Shown: piece by piece, positions 34,977-45,510 of the stretch
How the letters are laid out: each line of letters opens with the position of its first letter
How positions within the stretch are numbered: the stretch's first letter is position 1
Source: Apiotrichum sp. Y4204
Taxonomy: Eukaryota > Basidiomycota > Tremellomycetes > Trichosporonales > Trichosporonaceae
Assembly: GCA_025531455.1 (NCBI GenBank)
Contig: JAMYHL010000010.1
Location: 1,054,001-1,118,000, forward strand
DNA length: 64,000 nucleotides
Direction: 5' to 3'
Notes under the pieces: generated by a model
The model's input: the letters and a program-made list of their open reading frames with translations, nothing else
What the model was told of the DNA's origin: nothing
Databases searched by the model: none
Program-made: the position numbers and the translations under genes

Positions 34977-36354
34977 CGCGTAAGATTGGTGATGGATGGA
35001 CAAGAACAACGAAGGTAAAGGTTAAGAAGGACGGCCACCCGTTGTCAGGTCACTGCTCGACTCGTTCACGATATCTCCAAACTCCATGCCCCCGCCATCA
35101 TGTGGGGTGACCAGTCGTATTGAGTTGTGATCCGTATGATCCGTAGTTAACCGACGGTTTACCCCGTGGGGCAGACAGTGCCGGCCATGTCCGGGCGCTT
35201 GCAACGTCCTAAGCGCTGGTTTGAAAGCGCCCCTGACCCTGACATGATCATAATGATGGGACACTGGAAGGCATGAGTGGGCATGCACGAACTGTGCTTG
35301 ATCTATCAGCTATCAGTCGAGGTATGCAAAAACGAAAGGCGGAACTGTGTGACAGCATGCAGTAGATTTACCTCGCGTTGGCCGTTCGCCTCTGTAGTCA
35401 GGTTAATTCACCAGAACGATACGCGCGCAGGGCCCAGTATTTACCCAATCAGGCGGATCTGACCGGGTCCGGAGAAATCGAGGCATGTGTGGTCTCGCAA
35501 CATTCCTCAAGCCCCCCCCCCAAGTGCATTGTAGGAGGAAGCGAGGTTGCGCTGGGTGTGTACCATTCGGCATGGGGGACTCGGCCATCGAGAGAGGAAG
35601 ACCCTTCGCACGCAAGCTGAAATGCTCCCAACTTTGATCACTGCCCACCCCTGACAATGAACCAGTCCCAATGGTTTTGCGTGAGCACCCTGCGTGAGCA
35701 CCCTTCAGATGCACAGCGTGAAACCGGTATCGCCATTGCCACCCCATGGTGGACAGGTGGCAAAAAGTGAAGTGTGGAATCCATGTCCCATGTCCCAACC
35801 CCCTCACCACATGCTGAGAGCCGAGCCATGACCGAAGCCGAACCCGACGACGGTTCTCTTGGCGGCTCGTGACGAAGTCTAACGTCACCGATGGGCGTAA
35901 TTGCTCGCAACTTACATTCCAGCTGCACGTGATGGTGGGTCGGTCACATGCCGCGCGTGTCTTGTGATTGCTCTGGCATGTTGAATCGGAGATGTCAGGA
36001 AGCTGGTGTCAGATTTTGGTTCGAACGAACGATAGACCCCTCGGTCCGACTTTGATCTGACATCTGACAGCGTGCAGATATCAGGGCAAAGAGGTCAAGA
36101 ATGTGCCAAGCCGACGCTGCTACTGGAATGCATTGGATGGATGCCTTCGGCTTGCGCTGCTCGATTCACTGACTCAATCTGTTCCTTGGCTGCACGTGTG
36201 TCTGTCAGTGAGGTAGTGGCCAGTGAGTGAGTCCAGGTTTGAGGCGTCGGTCCTTCTCCATCAACTGATTGAGATAATTTGGGGCGCACAATATCAGTAG
36301 TGAACTCCGATTGCTTCGAAGGCCGCTGCCGGTCGTAACGTATGCATACAAGGT
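34977..36354. other. Spacer between RPA12 and the agmatinase gene
   Basis: 1.4 kb upstream of the agmatinase start and downstream of RPA12. Both neighbours are on the minus strand. No exon chain was recognised. A C9 run lies at 35513-35521. The left part probably contains the agmatinase promoter. Confidence 0.5.
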
Positions 36355-37233
36355 CTAGTTGTTGGTCCTGGTCTGGTGTCCGCATTTGAGACACTGCGTG
36401 TTAGCGCTACCCCAGGAGATAGCCGAGAACCATCTTGGGAGAAATAGGAGTTGAATCGAGATCGACGATGTCATTCAGAGCTGCACCGCCCGATACTGCT
36501 CCTCACCCAAGACCACATTCGCGCACTGATCTGTGTCTGGAAATCGCGCTCGCTGAAACTTTACTCACAGTGTAGAAAATAGTCGAGCCTTCGTCGGCCG
36601 AACGCAGCTGCATCTCCTTGTATGAGAGACCCACGTGGCCACAGTTGGTACAAGTTTCCTGGACCTGAAGATTAGCGTGCAGTCTTGAAGGATCCTGGAG
36701 TAGACAAAGAGCGAAGAGTTAGGAAGGCCCATGCCCGGGATTCCAATGTGCGTGGAGCGCCATGATCCACACGGGATCACACACATCCCATACACAACTT
36801 TCACTGCGACTCTCTCCATTCAGCCAAGCACTCACGATCGGATCGCGCTCCATCGCCGCTTCCTCCTCGGTCTGGGTATTCTGTACGAGGGCGCGTTTAC
36901 TCCTCAAGGCGGATGGGAACGCATGCTCCGAGCTCGTCGTTTCGGTCGGGAGATTCTCATATGCTGCTGTTAGAGATGATTTCTAAGGCGAAAGCCGAAA
37001 TATGTCTGAGATCATCGGTGCGGAATTCTTGACAGACCCATTTTGATCCTCAGAAAGATTGTACGACGCTATGCCCTCGCTCCACACTCACACGATGCCG
37101 GCTCCTTGCGCCCACACTGATGGCAATCAATCTCGTCCTGGTCGTCTCGTGGGAGATCAAGGAGAGTGCCGCACGCGGGACAAAACAACAACGCGCCGAT
37201 GCGCTTCGCACGGGTGCTCGTCGCGGGCGGCAT
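36355..37233 (-). CDS. RPA12: RNA polymerase I subunit Rpa12 (A12.2)
   Basis: Small zinc-ribbon subunit of RNA polymerase I, active in the nucleolus, required for transcript cleavage and termination of rRNA synthesis. Four exons, 37092-37233, 36836-36963, 36569-36664 and 36355-36393, give 134 aa (yeast 125). The N-terminal ribbon has CPAC...CHQC. The linker FPSALRSKRALVQ is typical. The C-terminal TFIIS-like ribbon has CTNCGH, the catalytic acidic hairpin RSADEGST, and CLKCGHQTRTNN, the last supplied by a 13-codon final exon. Introns are 128, 171 and 175 nt, all long for this window. Intron 1 has tandem acceptors (acagcag) that add or omit one residue. Reading through the last intron would replace the last Cys pair, so splicing is essential. 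Confidence 0.94.
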
Positions 37234-37729
37234 ATCTGTAGACGAGTGAAGTGATTTGTATTGATTCAAAAGGTCGAGAGTGTTGTCCGTTCTCCCTGTG
37301 GACTGTGATCACGATCACAAACAAAATTCTAGATCACAAGGTGGAGGTTCCTATTACATAATATCGAAGGATGCTCATTCAACCCCCCTGTTTCGGACTG
37401 CAGCACTTGGCGTCCATGGTTTCTTCTTTACTGCCGTTCGACAAGACCCCTGCTGCTCGCTCTCGACATGCAACAATCCTAGTGCAACCTCGTACAACAC
37501 CAACACTTGGGCAAGACAGCTCGATTGCAAGTCACATCATGCATCGAGTAGGACTACTATCGCCGACTCGTTCGACATTGCCAGCAAAGCGTTAGGTCAT
37601 GGATGTCAAGTCAAGGAGGTGAGGAGGGGAATACGGAGTCTTGGCGCTGCTATGTGCGGCACATTAATGGAAAGTGGAAGGAAGTGTAGGTACACAGGTG
37701 GGTTCACTCGGCTCTCTCGCAATGTCACT

Positions 37730-39400
37730 CTAGGCAGCGGCCGCAACAGCGGGAGCGGCAGGTGGTGCGGCCTTGGGCTGAACGAGGTTAGCATTCTGCA
37801 CAGATGGCAAGTGCCAAAGCAACTCACGGCCTCGATCTGGATGGGCTCAGCAGTGGCAGGGGCCTCGATCTTGGGAGCCTCCTCAGCAACGGCGGCCTCA
37901 GGGGCAGCAGGGGTCTCTGCAACCTCCTCAACAGCCTCGCTCTTGGGGGACGAAGTCTCCTTCTTGGGGTGGGCGGCTTCCTTGGCCTTGTTGAAGAAGC
38001 CAGTGAAGCGGGCGGAGAGACGGCGCCCGGCCTTCAGAGCCTTAGTGGGGCTCTCCTTCTCGGGGGTGGTGGCACCGTCGACGGCCTTGGGGGCCTCAGC
38101 CTCAGGAGTGGCAGCGGGGGCCTCAACAGCCGGGGCAGCCCTACGCCTGGTTAGCAAACCGACGATTGTATCTAGACGCATTACTTACTCCTCCTTGGGC
38201 GCCTCAGCGACAGGGGCGGGGGTCTCCTCAACAACGGCGGGGGCGGGGGCGGTCTCAGTGGTCTCGGCGGGGGTGGCAGCGGCCTCAGCGGGGACCTCAA
38301 CAACAGGCTCCTCGGGCTTGAGAGTAGCCTTCTCCTTCTTAGGAGACTTCTTGTGGAAAAGCTTAGCAAAGAAGCTAGGGGCCTTGACCTTGGGCTACAC
38401 GTTAGGTTTGTAACGAAAGGAAACTTCAATGCGGGCGGCTTACCTTCTTCTCCTCGACCTTAGCCTCCTCGGCGGGGGTCTCAGCAGCGGCCTCGGGGGC
38501 GGCAGGAGTCTCCTCGACGACAGCGGCCTCGGGGGCGGATTCGGGGACGGCAGGAGTAGCCTCAGCGGCCGGCTCGGCCACGGGGGCAGCAACGGGGGCG
38601 GGGGCGGCCTCAACAGGAGCGGGGGCCTTCAACGGTCAGCGTCGTTCTCGTCTCAGTCTAGATTAGGCCAGACCAACTCACCTCGACAACAGGGGCGGCG
38701 ACGGTCTCCTTCTCGACAACGGCGTCGACAACGGGGGCAACGGGGGCCTGGGATGTGTGAGAAGGGCGAACAGCGGCAAAAGGGGACGACATGGTGGCAA
38801 GGACAGAGATAGAGTAAGGGTGGGGAGAAAGAGGCAAACATTGCCACAATATATCTTCGGTGAACTGTGTGTGTACGAGGACAACTGCGTTTGTGTGCGT
38901 GTGTGGGATCAAGGGATGTACAGAGAGGAGCGGAGAAGCATAGCCATGGTGGAGCAGCGGCCTGTGCGAGAACACGCCACGTCTGGCAGGATTGAGTATT
39001 TGGGTGCCATCTGTCGCCACCGGTGCCCCTTCCCCTATGAGTCCTCGCATCCATGTTGCCAGCACAACAAGGCCGAGAGGGCTCCACCACATCCAGTGCT
39101 TGTTCACCTCGCGATGTCCCATCCGGCCATCCGCAGTCCATCGTCACACGTGCCGCAACAAGTCAATGAGAGGTCGAGAGGCCAAGTCCTGAAAGGGACG
39201 ACTCAGCAATGGTCTTCCTCGACCAAGATTTGGTAGCCACCATATTTCGCCACTTTTGGCCGGGTGGCAAATAGAGGACTGCAACACTGTTGTCCAACAC
39301 TAGCTCAAGACACACATACGCAGATCCCCTTCACAGACCGCGAACGAACCGCTAACGTGTCACTGAAACTCACCTTGGTCTCCTCAACGGCGGCGGACAT
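37730..39400 (-). CDS. Ala/Pro/Glu-rich acidic protein, likely highly expressed, function unknown
   Basis: Six exons: 39374-39400, 38682-38747, 38444-38626, 38189-38394, 37828-38140 and 37730-37777, giving 280 aa. The chain is dominated by APVVE, EAAAETPAEE and VVEETPAP blocks, with two basic aromatic islands: APSFFAKLFHKKSPKKEK and RRLSARFTGFFNKAKEA. Those may be amphipathic membrane- or lipid-binding helices. Codon choice is extreme (GCC, CCC, GAG, AAG, GTC almost throughout), which in yeasts marks abundant proteins. The first exon encodes only MSAAVEETK and is separated by a 626-nt intron; a second in-frame start at 38792 (MSSPFAAVRPSHTSQ) sits just before exon 2 with its own leader, giving a 286-aa form. 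Intron 2 ends in AAG. No family name is recognised. Confidence 0.8.
38793..39373 (-). promoter_or_regulatory. Long first intron holding a probable internal promoter
   Basis: This part of the 626-nt first intron of the acidic-protein gene ends, in transcription order, in a pyrimidine-rich leader directly before an in-frame ATG at 38792. It is better explained as an alternative promoter and 5' leader than as plain intron. No coding frame of its own is supported. Confidence 0.45.
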
Positions 39401-42400
39401 TGTGATTGATATCGTTTATAAGGGGGGTGATGTGGTGAGAAGGAGAGTGTGTTGTTGGGTGTCTGGTGAATATATGTGTAAAAGTACGAGTGTGATTAGC
39501 GAGAATTAAGGTGCTGAGAAGCTACTAGGTCGTGAGGATGATATGAACGTAAGAGAGGATGTGTAGTTGAGAGAGAGTTGAGAAGAGATACTATAGAGGG
39601 AATGGTGGTGAGTGAGGGAGAGAAGGAGAGATGCAGAGATACACGGTTGAAAAAGGACCCAGCGAGTGGCCAAGGGATGAACCGGATTCTCGTGAGAGAG
39701 CACCAGGGGGAGGCGGGGGGTGTCGAAGATCGCTCGTGAGAGTGGCGGCCACAAACCACGGGCTGATGGCAGAGGCCGGAGACGAGGCGAGGCGCGGCGA
39801 GGGCCAGAGAATGAGAAGAGGGTCGAGAGGGGAAGCTTGCGATCCTGTGAGATCGTGAGACACGTCTGGGAAGGAGCGAAGGAGGACGGCGACAAAGAGG
39901 GGGAGAACAGCAGAGAAAGGAGGCAGAGAGGCGGAGAGGCAGAGGGCCGAGACCAGGGGTGCGAGAGGGCGGTGGAAGGAAGACATACGAATAAAATGTA
40001 CAAAAATCGAGTTGAACGATCACCGGACTGTGTGGAAGGGCAGAGGCAAGGGGAATGATCGTGACCGTGTGAGGAAGGGGGGGGAAGCGAGAGCCCAGAG
40101 GCCGTCTGCACACCGTTCATTCGGGCCGGGCGGAATAGGGGATGATGAGAGCTGGTGAGGTGGAACAGCCAAGGGTCAGGAGCCCAACACAATGAGATAC
40201 GGTGCATACGGTGGCAACCCACACACAAATTGCTGCAAGTCAACAGCGAATTGTCCAAAATCACACATGCTGGGCCTCTGCCGCGTCCATGCCGCAGCAC
40301 CTGTGGCATGCCGAACAGGGCAGGACGGCCCATGAAAGGGAGACGCGAAGCGCTGGCCCGCGCACGGGGCGCATCCGGTGGGATGGGTGCGTTTGGTGGG
40401 TGGCGACGGCAGGGGGCTGTTGACGAGAGGGGCAGTGATGGGGACGAGACCCGGCGAAACGGGCCCTTTGGCCTTTGGGAAGCATTCCTCGCGGCCTTGC
40501 GGCGTTGCTGGGCGCCTGGGAACGGCAGCCGAATCGAATCACGTCGAATAGAACCAGCTGGAGCAGGTGCATCGACCCACGGCCCACGGGCCATGGGCAG
40601 GCTTGGCGCGCCGTGCGGCTGGGTGGCAATCAAAAATTAGACTACCTTCCCTGACAAGGGCCGGCACGGGCGCGTACACACCACAGTACCACAGTACACA
40701 GTGACACGGTTCCTGATGACAGAAAGGGAAAGGACCACAAACGGAGACCGGCGTGCCAACGCCTCCCACAACAAGAGCATTGTTCTCGAGTTGTCCGGAT
40801 GATGCAGATGGGACTGCGCATGGGTGCCATCGTGAGTAGCCTCAACCTTCAGAGTGTTTGCGTGCCCAGAGGGGCTTACCAGTGTATCATACACATAAAC
40901 CCACTCGCACCCACAACGGGCCCAACGATGTGCACACGGTAAAGGAGAGCAAGAGAAAAAAGCAATCATATACCGAGTACCGAGTCGGGGGGGAGGACCC
41001 GACGAGGGAGATAAGGGTCCACTGTCAAAGCCAAGACCACACTCGGGAGCCAGATCACCACTCCATTATGCCTTGTCCTTGAATCCTTGCTCCCCCTGGC
41101 CCCTGGCCCTGTCGTGAATGTGTGCCGTCCCTGGTCTCCTGTCCCACGAGATCCACTCATCCACTTGAAGTACGTTTCAGTCTGGTTCGCGTCTGGCGCT
41201 GGTTCTTTTCTTGTCACACACCAAACCACTAGCGCACAAGCTAACAAGTCCACAACCGGGACCCCCTCTCACATGTCATTCTCACACACACGCACACAAG
41301 AGATAACAACAAGTTTCCAAGGCACGTCTAGGCAAGTGAATCGCACTGTGCACCTGCCCTGCGTACTAGTAGCATTGCGCACATACACTGTTCCATCCTC
41401 CTCTTCCACCCCGCATGGCGTTTCTTGTGCTCTAATCCTGGATTCCGATCGGCTGCGGTAGCCGCAGAAGCCGCAACGACTGTTTCGTAACTGACCGGCT
41501 CGTGACGAAATAAGGTTGGGTCACGCGCCGCACCAGAGTAAATCTGTCCACCGCTTGCTTGTGCGACACGACTGCGCACTGGGCCTGATCCACGGTGCAT
41601 TCCGACCATCGGTCCAATGTGTTTTCTGTTCCTGGACTCCGCCGCCGGGAACGACGAGCCGGTGGCGGCCCGCCATGTGCTAGGGCGCAAGCAGGGTTTA
41701 TAGTCCATACAACCAGCCGGACAGAGTAGTAGTAGTAGTCGTATGCGGTCCTAAACTAAACCATAACAAAGTTAATCACCATTCAAGCAAAGAGCACAAC
41801 AACGGCTGCAACCTCCAGCCTCCGGTTTGTGCTGCCATGCAACATCATCACAACGCCGACGACGCACGATGATACAGTACAAGTACCCCAGGCACACCAA
41901 AGTGGGAGGAGGGGAAACTCGTCACGTTGGACGGAGAGGATCATTGGTGGCCGGGTTTGACATATAAGCCGGACAATCCTCATTAGTTTCAGGCCGATCC
42001 CTCTTCCCTGGGCAGACAGCTTACCTTGACCTCAACTCCGCTCAAGGCTGGATGATTCCTCCGTCGCGTCTGTGCAGTCTGTATGTTTGGCAACAAGCCC
42101 CGAGGGTGCCAAGCACAGCTCGTACCGCACTGTGCTGAAGGTATGTCTGCCAAAATCTCCTCCGCCATATGTCATTCATGAAGTGGCCAACTGCATCTCT
42201 TCATCGGAGTGGCTTTTGGGCAGTTATGATAATAGTGATAACAAGCTAAGCCACCTCCTCTGCACTATCCGGGTACCAACGGGTCGGACCCGGGCGCGAC
42301 CGGGCCTCCCGCCGTTGTTGTCCCTAACTGATTCCACTGAAGTCTAGCCCGTGTCGTGGCTACGTACTCTGCACTCTGCGCCATGCGACAGCCAGCCCGC

Positions 42401-43583
42401 CAGCCTCCAGTGGCGAAACTGTGGCCGCCGCCTGGATGCTGTATTCGGGAGACAATTTGCAGTTGCGGTGATTCATCAGCCAAGGGCAAGGGTCCAGCCA
42501 AACCCTGAAAGTCACGCGCCAGGGACTACGCTAGATTGCGCTAGATCGCGTTGCAACTCACGCCAAAACGCGTGCAGCGTGCCAAGACTCGGGTCGGCCA
42601 CAGGTTATATTCTGCGTTTGGCGGATAGCAGGCGACGGAACGAGCCGGAACGAACAGCAGCAGTAGTAGTGCTAAGGTGTCCAGAGGATCCAGACCTTGA
42701 GCTTGAGCTTGCGCAGCTAGTTAAACCATTGGCAGCCTCTTAAAAAGGCATCTTGATGCTGAATCGTCGCGCAAGCAGAAAGGACACTTTCCACCATTGC
42801 CGCTGTGGCCTCTTCATACAGTCTCCGTTCCCTGTACGGTACATGGCCAATGGCCAGCCGTGGTTGACACGCCAGCATAGCCTTCTGGCTCTGGGATCCG
42901 AACACTCTTCAGACATTACGGCATGATGGATTTGGCCAACCTTTCGCGAGCCAATCGCGTTCAAAATGCCGCCGAAACGCACCCGTTCAATCTCTAACCG
43001 AACTAACCCACCACACCAGGTTAACTCCTGGTGGCTCTGGTGGCGCAGCAAGGGGATCGAGATCGCATGTGCGCGGCCAACGTGTGCCCGCTCACAGCGC
43101 CACCTACCTGTTCCGTTACCATATCAGCAACGCACAGTACCTCCGGATCCCTGTTCGAATCGCTTGCGCTGGATCCTTCATCGCAAGATTGGCACCGTAG
43201 CGTCCCTCTCCACAGCTGGGGCGGCGAACTGGGTTTGCACTGGAGTCCCACAACACATACGTTTCCTTCTCTGGAGTGGATGGCCGCTGGCACAACCGGA
43301 CGGCGCGTCTAATCTGGACGGTGCTCCACTCGTGTTTCGTGTTTGCTGCGATGAAGAGGCGCAAAAGGGAATACTAAAGTGACGATGTGAGATCTTTGTA
43401 GCGTACGCCCCAATCTCCTCACACAGCGCGTCGCGCCACATTTGAGTTGACGGTCCGTCTCGGCGATGTGCGTGACGGCGCTGCCCACGACTGTCGGTGC
43501 AGCACGCGCTGCACAAAGGTGACTCCGCCTGTCCGACAACTCTGCTGGGTACAGTGTGGACGTCTGACATGTATCTCACGCAA

Positions 43584-43622
43584 GCGTTCCACAACGCGTT
43601 CCACGTCTCGCATGCGTTCCAC
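43584..43622. repeat. Three copies of GCGTTCCAC
   Basis: The nonamer GCGTTCCAC starts at 43584, 43596 and 43614, so spacing is 12 and 18 nt. It could be a local slippage product or a cluster of protein-binding sites; no gene start is close. Confidence 0.7.
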
Positions 43623-45430
43623 GTTAGGTGTCACCGCCCATTGTCACTCACTCTGATACACTTTACTTGCCATTCACGACCTGATACACAAGTACTCGCT
43701 AACGCACAGTCCTAACGCACTGCACGAGCCAGGGTCCGCGTTTCGCGCGTTTCACGGGTATCTGACCCCGGAAGGGCAGGACTCCTTCTGGGATCCAAGC
43801 TCACGTCCAATCCCAATCTCCTCATTCCGGTCACATTCCCCTTAGTTCAAGGTTCGCGCGCCCATTGGAGACCTATCTTGGCTTCACGGCCGTGGATTGG
43901 ATCATCTGAGCGGGTTGGTGGCTCAAACTGGAGATACTATGAGCTCGACACGCAAAGACACGTAGAGTCCCTTCACACTGTTTGGAATTGAGCGATCGAT
44001 CCCGAGGGGCGTTCAGGCCCAACCGGAGGCTGATCGTGCCGTTGGGTGGTCAGTACCATTGAAGCCGATGTGACACGACTGGCAGTGGGGTGCTCCTCGA
44101 GAAACCATGTCTCTAGATAACCAGCCATGAGCAGGTCTGGTCCCGGGTATCGAACAACTGGACGTTGGCCGTGCATGGACAATAGCGTTCGCTATCTGCG
44201 ATATCGCCGATCTTGCAAAGTTCTCCGGACTCATGATTGCACGTCTTCACCGACCGGTATCATAGCCATGGACAAAAAACCCACCAATATCCTCACACGA
44301 CCTGTATTTGTAAAACACGATCGAGGCGCACGGGGTCCAAGCTTTGGCGCACCGTTACTGTCGTTATTATACCCACCTCCCCACAAACGGCAACCATGCG
44401 CCCCGCCGCCACCAGGATAGTCTTGAGAGGGGAATGCGGCGCCGTCATGGCGGTCATCCCCTGGCCGCACTCCCGGTTGGCTTTTTGGCTTGGAGTCAAG
44501 TCGGCTCCTCTTGGACCTCGGCATGCTCGGTATCACCTCCTCTGGTGGGAGGCTAGCTTCTTCGTTGGGCAATCACACAGGTCCAGTCGTGGGTTCATTC
44601 GCAAGGCGCTGAGGCTGTGGATGTGATGAGGGTTTCCCACTTTACCAGTCATAGACACCATAAGTGAAAGGACGCAGTTCAGACGGGGCATGTCAGTGTT
44701 CCATGGCTTACTTTTTCGACCAAGTGCATGCCCCGGCTTACAACGCGGAGGGGACGGCCGCGGCTTTCGTCACCGGTTCCCGTTATTTCGCGACGGCCTC
44801 CTGTTAGAATGAGCACCAACCACAGCTTATACACTCACTCAACATCCCCAAACTACAGATGGGCTGTTCTCACCAGGTGCACATCCTCTGGGTAGTCGGA
44901 CACCAAAAGCTGACTTGGCTTTATCGTGCTCGAGAGTGGGATGAGTGCGGTAAGCAGCTGCTTTTCTAATCTTAAATCGAGTCTGTATTGGCCGACTTGG
45001 AACAACCAAGCACAGAACATTATGGCCAAAAGACCTCAGTGACAACTAGCGCTGAAACACAACTGGGTCCCCATTACGACCGCGTTTCCCAGCACTTGAC
45101 CTCCTGGTCGCGACAAGGCCCCGGTGCCCCGATCCACGCCGAAATGAAATACAGCACATTTCTTGCCACTCTTCGCTGTCCTATTTCCTTGGTGAGCCAG
45201 CGAGTCGACTGGTTAACAAGTCAATAAGTCATATAGGAAGGCAGATATTCCGCGGCCTACCAGCCGACAAGGTCAGTCGCGAGCCCACGTTTCACGAACG
45301 ACCGTTCACGACATACGATACACGAGTGGGGCGCGTCGTGCCGGGATCACGACTGCACCTAACTGTGGCGTGATCGATGCTAAATGGTGTGAGATTTCAC
45401 GGGAATAGCATTCCTCGTGAACAAACGATG

Positions 45431-45510
45431 CCACTTGTTAGGAAATCACCCACTTGGTGAACGGTCAAACTTTGCAAAAAATCCCACTTGGTGAACAACC
45501 CCACTTGGAA
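45431..45510. repeat. Cluster of CCACTTG(GTGAAC) motifs
   Basis: CCCACTTGGTGAAC occurs perfectly at 45449-45462 and 45483-45496 (period 34), flanked by CCACTTGTTA at 45431 and CCCACTTGGAAC at about 45500. Each copy contains the E-box-like core CACTTG. No neighbouring gene start is within 2 kb. Confidence 0.7.

Noticed and set aside
36420..36568. Read-through end of RPA12 giving a broken C-terminal zinc ribbon
   Set aside because: A perfect CLKCGHQTRTNN terminal exon lies at 36355-36393 with matching phase, so the gene is intact and not a pseudogene.
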